This document shows, in pieces, positions 9,195 to 20,690 of a stretch of 24,358 bases of DNA; position 1 is the first letter of the stretch; each line of letters starts with the position of its first letter. Made by a program: the position numbers and the translations under genes. Below the pieces are notes generated by a model. It had not been told where the DNA came from and made no database searches. It saw only the letters and a program-made list of their open reading frames with translations. This DNA comes from Conidiobolus incongruus B7586 (Eukaryota > Entomophthoromycota > Entomophthoromycetes > Entomophthorales > Conidiobolaceae). Where the stretch lies: NCBI GenBank assembly GCA_000697335.1, contig JNEM01014146.1, positions 1 to 24,358 of the forward strand, written 5' to 3'.

Positions 9195-10750
9195 ATGGTT
9201 AAAACTCAAATTTAAATGACTTTAAGCCAAATGCAATAAAAGGAAATGAGAATAGATCAATATAATTTGTAATATTGTAGATTGTAATGAATTTAATATC
9301 AACAACACAGATAATTAATAGAACGTTGGACAATATCGAAAATATATTAAATGAATGCATTTCAGTTATTCATTTAGCAGTTGATACTGAATTATATGCT
9401 TAAAAATTTGAAGAAACATCTATCTGGAAGCAATGTATTAATCATGCACTTCTCTAACAACCGGGTATTAGACTGCCAAGTTATCCAAAACATTTGATCT
9501 GATTCTACTTCACCTTGAGCATTTAGTATACATACTAATAATCGATGTACACGAATTTTGCTAAAAATTAAATTTTTTCTATAATCCAATGTCCAAACAA
9601 TTAAAGTCCGAATTAAATAGTAATTCATCTCTAAGTTCTCCACATCCTGGTCTAGATTGTAAAAATAAAATTACATAGAGATGACTTTTATTAGTTTGAT
9701 TCAATTAGATTCTCAGTTGAATGATCCTAATATCAATATGGTTTAGGCTTTATTAATCTTAGGATCAATTGATAAAATATATAATCGACCTTTACAAATG
9801 CGAGATAGAACTACAGTCGCAATAAGATTTGCTCAAATTTTGAGAATGGATTAAGTTCTACATAGTTACGGACAATCCAATTCATCTCAGCTTAAGAATA
9901 TAACGATCAAGACTATCCAAAAACAGTTGGTAGTAAGAAAAATGTTGGATAACAAATAAATATATTAACAAACCATCATTGGCTAAATAGATATCAATTT
10001 TAACGATTACACCTGCTCCAAAATATTGAGTAACTACGATTTGGTCCAAACTTGTCAATGCACTCTCTACAGGTATTATATCGATTTATTTTACACTTGA
10101 AGCCAATTTATTTGATCGATCTTCCCCAATATCAACGTTTTGCATCATTATGCTAATACTCAACCAATCGTGAAAGCCTTGCCAAAATTCTTTGAAATCT
10201 TGGACTCGATCACCAAATATTATAACAATTTATCACAGCAAGTGAAATTCAGCTTAAATTTCTTAAAATATTTAGAGCTATCTAAAAATCTGTTATGAAA
10301 ATTGAGTCTAAACAGCTATTATAGCATTTTGAGAGAACTTACCCGAATTTACAATTATAGAATTTTATTAATTGTATATTGTGAGATTTGTCATTGAATT
10401 TAGTTCACAGGATTCTACAACTTGGCCATGTTGTGATAAAGTATTGGAATATCAACAGTTTATAATCATGAAATCAAAATATAGCTCACCTTAGGTGATT
10501 ATACTATCATTATATCTTGTTGTATTCCACATTTTGGGCGATATTCATTTCGATTTTCAAGTTTTTTCAGATTAAAATAGAAATTTGGGCTTGATTTCAA
10601 TACCTTAAAATCGCCAATATCTCTCATTTCTAAAAATTTTAATATTCATATATAACCGATTAACTACATTCAGTTATATTGGCATGTTTCTGAAATTATA
10701 CTACAGAAATTGAAAGATCGATGTCAAACAATGAAAAAATAGTAGTATTG
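9195..10750 (+). pseudogene. Dead third copy of the MHR transcription-factor-like gene
   Basis: Colinear with genes A and B from the start codon to near the end. At 9195 an ATG precedes a TCAAATTTAAAT stretch as in gene B. At about 9313-9388 the frame reads INRTLDNIENILNECIS, matching the coiled-coil segment. At 9475 it gives PSYPKHLI-FYFT, at 9693 LISLIQLDSQLNDPNINM, then ALLILGSID and FAQILRMD, all at the places expected from the MHR. Further matches lie at about 10030-10260 and around 10410 (FYNLAML) and 10690-10730. Stops replace ordinary codons, for example TAG at 9744-9746 where both intact genes have Gln and TAA at 9852-9854 where they have Arg, and the frame shifts several times. It resembles gene B more than gene A at several shared spots (9262-9285, 9635-9650). 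Several stops fit C-to-T change. It is clearly not functional. Confidence 0.85.
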
Positions 10751-11959
10751 GGGCATTAATTAAATGAATAAGTTTAGTAATTATTTTGAATATCTTTTTA
10801 TAATAACTCATTTTGAATCTTAAATAAAATATCTAACTCATTAATTTTTATGACATATGAAATTTATTTCTAGTCAATTTATTAGATTTTTCAAAAAAAA
10901 AGTCATTAAACTATATCAAACCCTCAAACCATATTCTTATTCGAATTAGTTATAGTAAAATCAAAAAAATGAAGCCAATTAATAAATATTGTAACATTTA
11001 AACAAAAACTAATATATTTTTAATATATATATATATATATATATTAACATTGGTTATTTTCCAATTGTAAAATTAAATTAACCATTTTTGAATTCAAATA
11101 AATTTATCTTGTTTTTAATAAATTGTTAAAAACGGATATAAATTTGTAAAATTATTGAAATAGAACTCCTTAGGCAATTTGGTAATTACCCAAGTCAAGG
11201 TCTAGAGTATAGGATGTAATATCTCATATATAAAAATCTCCTTTTGTTTCTTATTTCTACTTTTGATTAATCTTTGATAATCTCTATACAAAATTATGAT
11301 CTTTACATTGGCTCAGATCATAAATTAATTGGGGTTAAATAAATGATATTGATTTTTATATATAATTTAAAATTTTTAAATAGCTGAATACTTAATCAAA
11401 TTTTCAAAATATTTTCAAGATAATAATCTTCACAGTAATATTCATAAAATATTAAAAATTTCAAGCTGATAAATTATTTGATAAATATATTAATTATTCG
11501 TTATTAACTATATTAGTATTACTTTATTAATATTCAAATAAAATTCTTCTTTAAAACCAGTTTTGAGATTAAATTAAATTAATAAAATGATGCATTTCTT
11601 GTGAAATCAAATGAATATTATGATATATCAAAAAATAAATAATAAAATTTTAAGATTTCAAAATTTAAAGGAATGTTTAAAAGTTTAAATATTTTTTTAA
11701 AAAAGATAATATTCTAACCTGAATTAAGTTATAATTCAAATTTTTCATCAATTTATAATTGATCTAATAATAAACTAATCATAAATTTATATATGTACAG
11801 TAATTAGGATATATATATATTGGATAAATAATAAAAATAATAGAGTTTTATTAAATTAGATCAATTTTAAATTGAAAATAGGAAATAGAAATTTGAGAGA
11901 ATTAAATAAAAATTTCTATTAGATAGATGGAATTTTTGGAATATAGAGTAAAAAAGATT
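10751..11959. other. AT-rich intergenic stretch with a TA run
   Basis: About 1.2 kb without a supported gene on either strand. It contains a (TA)n run at 11023-11044. The stretch lies downstream of both the dead MHR copy and MVP1, so it needs to hold only terminators. Confidence 0.5.
11023..11044. repeat. TA dinucleotide run
   Basis: A simple (TA)n run in non-genic DNA between the dead MHR copy and MVP1. No function is suggested. Confidence 0.85.
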
Positions 11960-14318
11960 TTAAATATCAATATTGGCTAAATTCTCAAGTTCTGTAATAG
12001 ATTGATTGGCTAATTTGAGATTATGCTGACTGAATTCCTGTAGTAATCGACTTGTAGTGGACAGATGAACATCCCTAAAGAGACACAATTCTGTCCATAG
12101 GGCGCGATGAATAAATTGTGATCGTACTTTGTATTCAGCAACTAGCTTTTTATCCTAGTCATTTGTATGTTTAATAAAAGTTCGTATTCAAAATTAATAA
12201 AGTATTACTTGTTCTAATACAGTATTTAAATGTTCAATTTCTGGGGATTGAGGATTTTCCCTTACTAGTAATTCAACTGTTTTTGAATTTAGATTGATTC
12301 GGCGATTGATTTTACTGATGTCGACATGGGGTTGACTTTGAGCTCTATCCAATAAACTCTAAATTAAATAAAGCAAATCAATTGCATGATTGTAAAATTC
12401 AAATCAACTAAAATTACTAGGAAAGAAGATGACAAATCTCTAATCAATTTGAGTCTTTCTACAAAGTCTATATTGAGAGAATTGAACTGAATGAATACAG
12501 AATTAGCAACAAATAATGACACTATAAATGAAAACAAATTTACATAATTTTGATATAGTTTGCCACTGGAAACCAAATATGTGAACATTTTTGGGAACTT
12601 AGCAGAGAATAAGTACCAGTCGGAAATTTGATCATTCGTTTCATAATCACTAATTAAATCAATGTTTAATGTTTAGTCTAATATAGTGACTTGGTTATTT
12701 ACTTTAATCCCAACTTGATAGTAATTTGCCCGATTTGGTGAAGATCTTGACTGTTAGCTAAATAAAAATAAATATATAAGTGAACTTTGTGAAATAAATA
12801 TGCATTATTACCTTCTATCCTCTTTGTCATCCTATCAACAATCTGAATGATCTGTGAGTAATAAGGAACCAACTTAATCAAAGCTTCGTGGATTTTTTCG
12901 AGTTGATTGTCCAAATTGGCAGGAACATCTCTACTGATGGCGTTAATATTGATATCTTCGCCGAAGCTGGACGAGATCCTTTGTGTGATTTCATCCTCCT
13001 CTGAAATTTTCGAGAATTGGGAAACTGTAAAATCCTAAATGATTATAGTAAATGAATTATAGTCTATTGAAATATAGAAATTTTTGTTACTTTGGTCTCA
13101 GTTAAGAAGTTTTTGACTACTTCGTCATTGCCCAAAATGGGGTGGTTGACAATGAAATTGAGAAATCTGGATAAGCCTCGCGCTCTCTTTTGTAAAAACT
13201 CTTCAGATGCTAAATAAATTGATATTATAAGTATTAATCATATAGCATATATAAAGTTCAGAATACCTCCTATTCGCTTGGGAGGCACATCCAATACTAA
13301 TCGATACGTATAACGTTGACTGAGTAACTGGTACAAGCTATAGAATTGAGAGTATCTTCGGTGTACTTTAGTTCCCAATTTTTCAGATTGAACAATATAG
13401 TTGACATGTTTGAAAATAAACCCTTCGAGAATAGGGTCTTGTGATATGATAATAGTATCATTATAAGTTTCCACCAAAGATTGGTTTACACTCTTCAGAC
13501 TCTTCAATCCTGCAGTGGAATTGATCAGTGACGATGCTTGATCCGCCAATTCAGAATGATTTTGGCCATCTGGCTGCAATTGCCAGGGATCATAAAGCAC
13601 TCTGGAAGGTCGTCTCGTTGAAGATGTATGCATACTGGATTGTGGAGAAGGAAAACTGTTTGAAAAACTATTCAGTAATTTACTACTTGCTAAAGATGTC
13701 TCGAGGATTGTGAATACGGGTGTTGGTAAATCTAAGCAGTGTCATGATCAAAATAACATCCCAATGAACATTTTAATATTTTCTTTACCAAGCATATGTT
13801 GTTGAACATTTTCAATGGTTGGAGCTAACAAATTCCATTAGCAATTTAAGAAATTTCCCAAAGTATTCCAACTTACTCATATTCTTTTGACTCAAAGCAA
13901 CCAAAGCTAATATCAAATTGAAGGTATTCTTCCCTATAGAAGTATCTGTCGGCGACGTAGTCATTGAAAAAATCTAATTCATCGAACTTAATCATTTGTG
14001 AATTGTTTTTCAATTTTAGAAAATTACTTGATCGACAGTTGCAATACTAAGTCCCGACCCCTCCAGCAATATTTTAACTTGGCTGAGAGGCACTCTACCT
14101 CTTGAAGGCTGACAACTTCGAAAGTATTTTTCATAAGCTGGTGGTAAGTTCACACTCCCTTTAATAACATTAATATCGAATTAGTAAATATTAAACTAAA
14201 ATGTACCTAAAGCGTTTTCAATTCCAAAGTTGGTTTGTTTAATTTGCCATGGGTTGTCGTTTAAAATTTCGTTATGTATAGAATTATCTAAGAATAACTC
14301 AGATTCTGATATATTCAT
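11960..14318 (-). CDS. MVP1: Mvp1/SNX8-type sorting nexin, eleven exons
   Basis: Exons on the minus strand: 14318-14207, 14158-14028, 13973-13877, 13824-13789, 13731-13267, 13209-13091, 13034-12812, 12757-12703, 12649-12418, 12358-12209, 12154-11960. All phases agree and give 604 residues. The ten introns are 48-59 bp; nine end TAG and the first ends AAG. Residues 37-125 resemble the EH-like N-terminal part of Mvp1 (LPPAYEKYF, then FNLILALVALSQKN). A Ser-rich linker with SRVLYDPW follows. The PX domain (about 216-320) has RRYSQF at 250-255, with the Arg expected to bind phosphatidylinositol 3-phosphate, VPPKRIG at 274-280, and FLQKRARGLSRFLNFIVNHPIL just after. The rest is a helical BAR region ending in HRALWTELCLFRDVH. 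Mvp1 forms an endosomal coat that recycles membrane cargo and works with the dynamin Vps1, partly independent of retromer. The protein is somewhat longer than yeast Mvp1 (511 residues), mostly through linkers. A model without splicing sees only fragments of this gene. Confidence 0.88.
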
Positions 14319-15191
14319 TTTTAAATTAAAAACAAATTATATTTTAAGGTTTTTTTTTGAAATTTAATTAAAAATTTTATAATATTTGTTTATTTATATT
14401 GGCTAAAATTTGAATTATAATGTATTAAATATAATAAATGATTAAGAAATTGAGAAACAAATAGATTGAATGATCTTGATTCAATTGCTTCACAAAATTC
14501 ACATGATAAATTTGTAAAAATGATCATTGAATTAATTCTCTTGCTAAATTTGTCCAATCATTTTTATTCAATATTGACTTTTAACTTCCTTTGTGACTTG
14601 AGTTAAAGTTGAAATAAACTTTGGGATAATTACATTATTGATGGTAATTATTTTTGGTTATTTTAGGTTTTTATTACATATTGATCATTTTATAATTTAA
14701 TTATTATAACAAAATATCATAGAATTTATCACTATATTCGTTTTAAAAGAAATTTTTTTTAAAAAAAATTAATTTAACCAAATTTTACAAATATTAATAT
14801 TAATATTGTAAATTGATAAAATATTTAACAGAATATTTTTTTCAAATTAAATTTTCATTTAAAAGAATTATAATAGGGAATTTAAACAAAATGTTTATTA
14901 ACTTTTATGTTTAGTAATTTGTAATTAAATTTAATCATTTGAAAGAGGAAATATAATGAGGTTAAAATTTGTACATGATTTTTTATTGAATCATGAATAT
15001 TTATTATTATTTAAAGAAAATGGATTGAAATTCAAATTTTTATTAATATGATTTAAACTGTTCAGCATAATATTATTTAATTAAATAACAATTCATCATA
15101 AAAAATTAGTAGACAATATGCCTATTATATTAAACTAGTGTGATATTTATTAAAAACAAAATTTTAATTATGTTATGATCTTCAACCTAAC
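14319..15191. other. AT-rich intergenic stretch upstream of MVP1
   Basis: About 870 bp between the start of MVP1 and the end of the mannosyltransferase gene, both on the minus strand. It should contain the MVP1 promoter and the mannosyltransferase terminator. I see no gene, RNA or repeat in it. Confidence 0.5.
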
Positions 15192-17006
15192 TTATTCAAA
15201 GTTGTGCGAATTTTTCAATTCTTTGAAGATTTCTTCAGTGTTTTGGATGATTTGGACGGCATCTTCACCCATGTATTCAATCTTGCTGTCTTCGGAGGTT
15301 AAACAAACCCAGTTAGACTTGCCGAGATGCCATTTGGGTTTGGTGCTTTGGAGGTAGTGCGTGAACTTGCCGAGACCATATTCTTTGTTGATCTTGTTGG
15401 CGTAGAGACCGCCGTTAAACCAGTAGGGTTTGGCATTGTGGTCGAAATGAAGCATTTGGGTGGAGCACAACTTGTTGGTACCTTTCCAATTATAATCGTG
15501 TTCAACTTTGTTGAGATCGGGCATTTCGTCCTCAGGTTTGATGGTGGCATCGGAAATCATACCAGGTGGATGGGGGTTCCATGAGTAGAGACCGCCAACC
15601 ATTTCGAAACCCATCCAAAAGGTTTCCTTATCACCGTGGACCTTCTGGTATGTGACTTTTTCACGCTCCTGCTTGTTATTCATATTACAAGTGGCGAGCA
15701 AAGGAATGAATCTCTCACGCTTGTTGATTAAAACAACACCGGATTCTTGTTCGTGAGCAGCATCTAATTTGAGGTAGCGAGAGTTTGCTAAACGACGAGG
15801 GACAACATATTGATCAAACTTCCTGGGCTCAGGGTCGGATTCGCTATATTTGTAATTGGGGTGTAGTTTATCAAAATCTTGGTCGTTCATGATGAATGAG
15901 AGAGCCCATTTGGCGTGATCTTGGTCATTGCCCCACATGTTACGGTCCCAAAAGAAAAGGGCTTTGTTTTCCACATAGTTAGGATGATTGAAGAATTCGT
16001 CAGGGCTTTGAATAAAGGTAATATCGGCATCAATCAGCATAACATGTTCTGCTGGTGCTAATAAAGCTGCGAATGGTTTCAAAGCCCAGCCTTTTAAGTT
16101 AACAATACGGTTGTCCAACAACTTGGTGATGTCGTGAGTGTAAACTTTTTCAGCGAGACCTTCAAGTAATTTGCGATTCTCTAAACTAAGATCGTATTCA
16201 CCGATGTAGTACACATGGATAGGGATTTTACATTTGTGAATTTCTCTAATAGCACGAATGACAGTAGCACCCAAACTCACGAATCCGTTACCGATGGGAA
16301 CAACAATAGCCTTAGAACCTGGAGTGAAGGAGTCGTAGAGAGAGGCGAGGTCAGTATGATAAGGATTAATCCAACCGATAAGCTTCTGTTCTAATCGACC
16401 CTTATAGTAGTAGAAATCTTGTAATTTGGAGAGTTCATCCCTAATCTCAGAAGCGTTGGTCACTTCATTCAAAAGGAACTGTTTGACCTGGGCGTAGAAA
16501 GCAGTATTTCCATTTTCTACAACGTTTTCAACCAATTGACGGTCAGCCATCCAGAATTTTTGTAATAATCTAAACTCGTCAGCCATTTTTGTAAAATCTG
16601 TAAAGTGGTGTTGGCCGTATTCGACTTGAATATATTCATTTAACTTAGGGTTAGAATCCTCGGAAATGAGATTTCCAATGTCGCTATTCATAACTTTTTT
16701 GAAATCAATGAGTTTAAGTTTTAATTCCACTACAGAGTCAGCGTTATTTGTAAATTGCTCAATAGAGTCTTTAGGACTCTTGGGGTTAGGATTGGTATTC
16801 GCATTAGGTTGTTCGAGTATGGCATTATTTTTGGCAGGATCTTGAGGTTGATTAGCTTCATTGGGCTTAGGCTTAGGCTTACCTTGACTATTATTAGATT
16901 TTATATCTGCTTCGGGCTCTACATCAGATTGCAAATAGAGCAAATAAGTAATAAATAAAATGAAAACGATACCGTAGAATACGGTTCTACGATTAAATCT
17001 ACTCAT
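15192..17006 (-). CDS. GT71 (MNN1/MNN2-type) Golgi mannosyltransferase
   Basis: An intronless 604-residue type II membrane protein. Residues 1-7 are basic and cytosolic (RFNRR), residues about 9-25 form a single hydrophobic anchor, and a Pro/Asn/Lys-rich stem follows to about residue 80. The catalytic domain begins near 225 (SKAIVVPIGNGF), with the nucleotide-sugar DxD motif as Asp326-Ala-Asp328 inside HVMLIDADITFI. Further family blocks are KGWALKPFAALLAP before the DxD, WDRN at about 353, EQESGVVLINK at about 419-429 and HGDKETFW at 457-464. Together these fit the Mannosyltran_put/GT71 family, which uses GDP-mannose to add alpha-1,2- or alpha-1,3-linked mannose to N- or O-glycans in the Golgi. 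Which linkage it makes cannot be told from sequence alone. The gene is clearly GC-richer than its flanks and, unlike MVP1 beside it, has no introns. Confidence 0.88.
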   Translation of the reverse strand: MSRFNRRTVFYGIVFILFITYLLYLQSDVEPEADIKSNNSQGKPKPKPNEANQPQDPAKNNAILEQPNANTNPNPKSPKDSIEQFTNNADSVVELKLKLIDFKKVMNSDIGNLISEDSNPKLNEYIQVEYGQHHFTDFTKMADEFRLLQKFWMADRQLVENVVENGNTAFYAQVKQFLLNEVTNASEIRDELSKLQDFYYYKGRLEQKLIGWINPYHTDLASLYDSFTPGSKAIVVPIGNGFVSLGATVIRAIREIHKCKIPIHVYYIGEYDLSLENRKLLEGLAEKVYTHDITKLLDNRIVNLKGWALKPFAALLAPAEHVMLIDADITFIQSPDEFFNHPNYVENKALFFWDRNMWGNDQDHAKWALSFIMNDQDFDKLHPNYKYSESDPEPRKFDQYVVPRRLANSRYLKLDAAHEQESGVVLINKRERFIPLLATCNMNNKQEREKVTYQKVHGDKETFWMGFEMVGGLYSWNPHPPGMISDATIKPEDEMPDLNKVEHDYNWKGTNKLCSTQMLHFDHNAKPYWFNGGLYANKINKEYGLGKFTHYLQSTKPKWHLGKSNWVCLTSEDSKIEYMGEDAVQIIQNTEEIFKELKNSHNFE

Positions 17007-19639
17007 ATTGGAAGATAATCTTAATATTGAGTATAAAAAATATTCAATTTACTATTAGGTCTTTTTATAAGTTAATAAATTGTAAATTATTTTAGTTGAA
17101 TATTTTAATATTTAACTTGATTAAGTTTAAACTTAAAGTTTGTCATCTTTGTTGTATTAATATTTGAAATTAATCCATGATTTTATGGTTCTATGCTCAT
17201 TTTTGGTTTTAGTTCCTCTAATTGGTTAATTTCTATTTGGAATTATGGCTGGAATATTAGACTCATAATTACATATTTTATTCTAAATTTAGATAGTTAA
17301 AATTTACACAAAGATGTTTGTGAAGTGGATTTCGTATGACCTTAAACATTACTCCTATCTTCGGGAGTTATATACTTGATATAGGTTTAATATGTTATTT
17401 TCTCTGGTATATATCCATAGTGTTGAATTTGTAATATTCGTTATTTATTTCAAGATATATACTTATTCCTGAAGGCTAACATTATTTGCACAATTCATCT
17501 AATTACAACTTCAAGATAACCTATATGAAATCACCAAAAATAGCAATAATCAATGAGAAATAAAAACATTTGCTAATTTAACTAAAATTTTTAAAATATC
17601 TATCTTTTTCATATTCACTAATTAAGTCTAATTTGTAATATATATAAGTAATATTGCAAATTCAAAGTATAATTATTCACAATAAATTCACTTGATCAAC
17701 AGTTGAATAATTTAAATTTTGCCCATCTGAAGATTTATTTCACATTTTGAAATTTTCCTTAGATTAAAATAATATATATTTTTTAATATAAATTCTAATA
17801 TTCAATTGATATCATTCAAATCTTATGCTATTAGTAAAACATTAATCTCTCATATTAAAACTATCATTTCCATATAAACAAATTTACAAATATGAAATTC
17901 AACTTATAATGTATATATTATTAACATGATATTTTTAATGATTAATAATATGGAGTTTTAAATTAATGATTTTGTGAAAAAAGTAATTTAAGTTGGTGTA
18001 TTTGTTGATGGTAAATTGTATTAAATGTACTTAGAGGTACTATTAAAACAGTTTAGTGGCATTATATTCCAAAATGTAGTTATACCCATATTGACATGAT
18101 ACAATATATTAGATACATTTAAAATATTCAACAGAATCAAATCATTAAGAATTAAAATAATTTTGAAAATACTATAATTATGAATATTTAATTTTGGTTT
18201 TCAGAGTATAATTTGATATAGAAAAAACAATTTTAAATTTTGAAAAATCTATAATTCAAGTGATATTAACAGTGTGCGTTTGGTAGTTAATCAGCTAATT
18301 TTCAAGTTAAATTAGTTAAATATTCCTGCTTACTCCATAAATCTATATTTTTAAAATAATATAACAAATTTAAAATTAATTATCATATTATAAAATTTGT
18401 AAATTATATTAGTTCAAGATTTGGATCTAAATAATATAATTTATGATCTAACTGCAAACTCAAAGATTAAATACAAAATGAAATTTGTTTTGAATAATAG
18501 TTTAGTATGTAAATTAGGAATTAAAGGAGATAAATTTTGGTGCATGGTAATAGTCATATATTACCTATTGACTAAGTATTCTGCAAAGAAGACAAATTAC
18601 AAGTCGGCTGTCAACTCAAGTGCTGGTGGCGGATAGCGACCAATCAATGTGTTAAATGACCTTGATTAGAAAATCTAAAAGCATTTTAAACTTCATCCCA
18701 TATATATATATATGAATCATATGTATATTTATAGTATCAAACTATTTGACGAACTCTGACTAGATCAATGTTAAGAAAAAATTTGATCAAATTGGTTGTA
18801 CCACCAGATTCAATTAAGACAATTGCTAGTATCCAAATAACTAGGAAATTATATATTTCATAATGCTTTAAATATTTTTTTGATATAAGATCATTATTTA
18901 TGTCTGGATATATAATTGATATTATGAACTCCTAAAATTTCAATGTTTTTTTATTTTTTGGAGAATTAAAGCTATAACAAAAATGCTTGAGGGTTTCACT
19001 TGACTCAATCTGATTTTGAATCAAAATATACTATTAATTGAATTTTATAATATATATTATATATTAAATTACCTTATTTTTATATATTACCAAATATATT
19101 TCCAAAATCTTTTATTTCAATATAATTATAAGATTTCATATTTTTTATAATTATTAAAATACTATGATATTTGAGAATTAGATTATTTAATTAAAAAAAG
19201 GATAAAACAAATGATTCAGATGATTATTATATAATCTAAAGCAATCTTTGGCTATTTATATTATAGAATATTCCAAGGTCAATATAAATTTTAGAAAATA
19301 TACCATCAGTAAATTTTATGCCCTATATATATAATAATTATATACCATTTTCAATCAAATTAATTATTCTAAAATATAAACATATAAATCTAAAATTAGG
19401 TTATTTATATATAATATTTATATATTATTACTATAGAATCAAAAAAAAATGGGAAATTTTTAAATTTCTGATTTTTCAAACATATTATTAGTTTCAAATA
19501 AGCAAATATATACAAAACAAATAGGAAAATAAATAGTTTTGAATTATATATATATATATATATATAATAATTTTTTTGATTAAAAAAATTAACTTTTTAA
19601 AATTGGTTGTTTAATTTAATTATATTTAAACTAAATAGT
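17007..19639. other. Long AT-rich gene desert
   Basis: About 2.6 kb with no supported gene. It begins with the likely promoter of the mannosyltransferase. A 17330-17380 patch has a small hairpin (CTCC..GGAG). A short open frame at 18421-18636, with a TTG rather than ATG at its start, ends in a GC-richer Ser-Ala-Gly-Gly-Gly patch; it may be a scrap of a decayed gene but matches nothing I know. A (TA)n run lies at 19544-19567. Confidence 0.5.
19544..19567. repeat. TA dinucleotide run near mariner copy 2
   Basis: A simple (TA)n run about 75 bp before the estimated left end of the mariner relic. Mariner elements insert at TA, so TA-rich DNA nearby is unsurprising. Confidence 0.85.
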
Positions 19640-20690
19640 AATCATCAAAAGTTTTTTATTTTAGTATTAGTAAAATTTAACTATAAACCCTTTAAAATTA
19701 TTTAAAATTTATAAACAGCTTTTAGTAATAAAATATTATCTAAATTAATAATTTATTACTAGGTAAATTACTTTAAAGTTAAAAAAAAAACTATCTAAAA
19801 CTTGTTAAAATCTAAAAAACTAACTTTAACTGTTATTTTTTTAATTGTTAATAAAGTGAAAAAATATATTGAAAAGTATCTTTTTATTTTAGTTAGAGAA
19901 TTATTTAAGCACTTTAATATTAGTTTTATAAGTATTTTATATATATTAATGTTTAAACTCAAATTAATAAATAAAAATATAAAATAAATACCTTATAATT
20001 TAACTAAAGCTTAAAAAAAGCTAGAGTAGTTATTATTAAACAAAACTTACTAAAATATTATTAGAAGCTTAAACTTTTATAGTGAATAATTACAATTGAT
20101 GAATCTTAGATCTTTATATATAATCTTTTACAAAAACATAAATTAAAATGTTAGATTAAGTTAAATAAACCCCTTTTACAAATCCCTTTAAATAAATATT
20201 TTATTAATAAACAAATATTAATTATTATAATAGATTATAATAATATATGCTACTCTTATTTAATTTTTAAAGGAAAATCAATTAATAGTAAATTTTATAT
20301 TGTTTTTTTAAATAAAAGTATTTTTAATTAGTGTTTTTAATAGAATTTGAGAAAACCTATTATTTTGCATAAAAATTATAAAATATATAAATCTAAAGCT
20401 GTAAAAAACTTTCTAATTAAAAATAACTGGAAAAAACTACTATATCTAGTATATTCTTTAAATTATAACTTATGTAATTATAATTGCTTTAGATAATTAA
20501 AAAACTAGCTTATAGGAAAGAAAATTTCTATAAGAAAATTTAATTAGTTTATAAAATATCAAATTTTAATCTTTAATAAAAAGAATTATTTTTTAGGTAT
20601 TAAATCTTTGCTAAAAGTATAGCAAAAAGTTATTAATAATAAAAAAAACTATTAAATTTATATTATATATTTATTTTAATATAATATATA
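19640..20690 (+). mobile_element. Decayed mariner transposon, copy 2
   Basis: Translated pieces follow the order of a mariner transposase. Around 19805-19980 KSKKLTLTV leads into VRELFKHFNISFISILYIL and LKLKLINKNIK (helix-turn-helix and linker). Around 19990-20050 comes LTKA-KK followed by an ARV-like stretch. Near 20090 ITIDES fits the first catalytic Asp (TGDE block), and near 20265 KGKSINSKFY matches the family's G.TINS.YY. Near 20365 LHKNYKIYKSKAVKNFL stands where LHDNARPHKAK is expected, so the second Asp is lost. Near 20447 YSLNYNLCNYNCF stands for SPDxxPxDYxxF, with the third Asp changed to Asn. Many stops are present, so the transposase is dead. The direction of change, towards T and A, fits repeat-induced point mutation or long AT drift. 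Ends are approximate; no terminal repeats or TA target duplication were identified. Confidence 0.8.

Noticed and set aside
12419-12560. An extra intron in MVP1 starting at a GTAAAT near 12543 and ending at an ATAG
   Set aside because: Either acceptor breaks the frame, while reading straight through stays open and keeps the helical region.
12364-12588. A 74-codon minus-strand open frame as a separate small membrane protein
   Set aside because: It is part of exon 9 of MVP1 read on into the next intron.
13528-13713. A plus-strand open frame of 61 codons
   Set aside because: It is antisense to MVP1 exon 5.
15299-16958. Several open frames antisense or frame-shifted to the mannosyltransferase
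   Set aside because: They lie within the GT71 coding sequence, which has clear family motifs; the others have none.
18421-18636. A 71-codon open frame in the gene desert as a real gene
   Set aside because: It begins at TTG, has AT-drift composition for most of its length and no family likeness.
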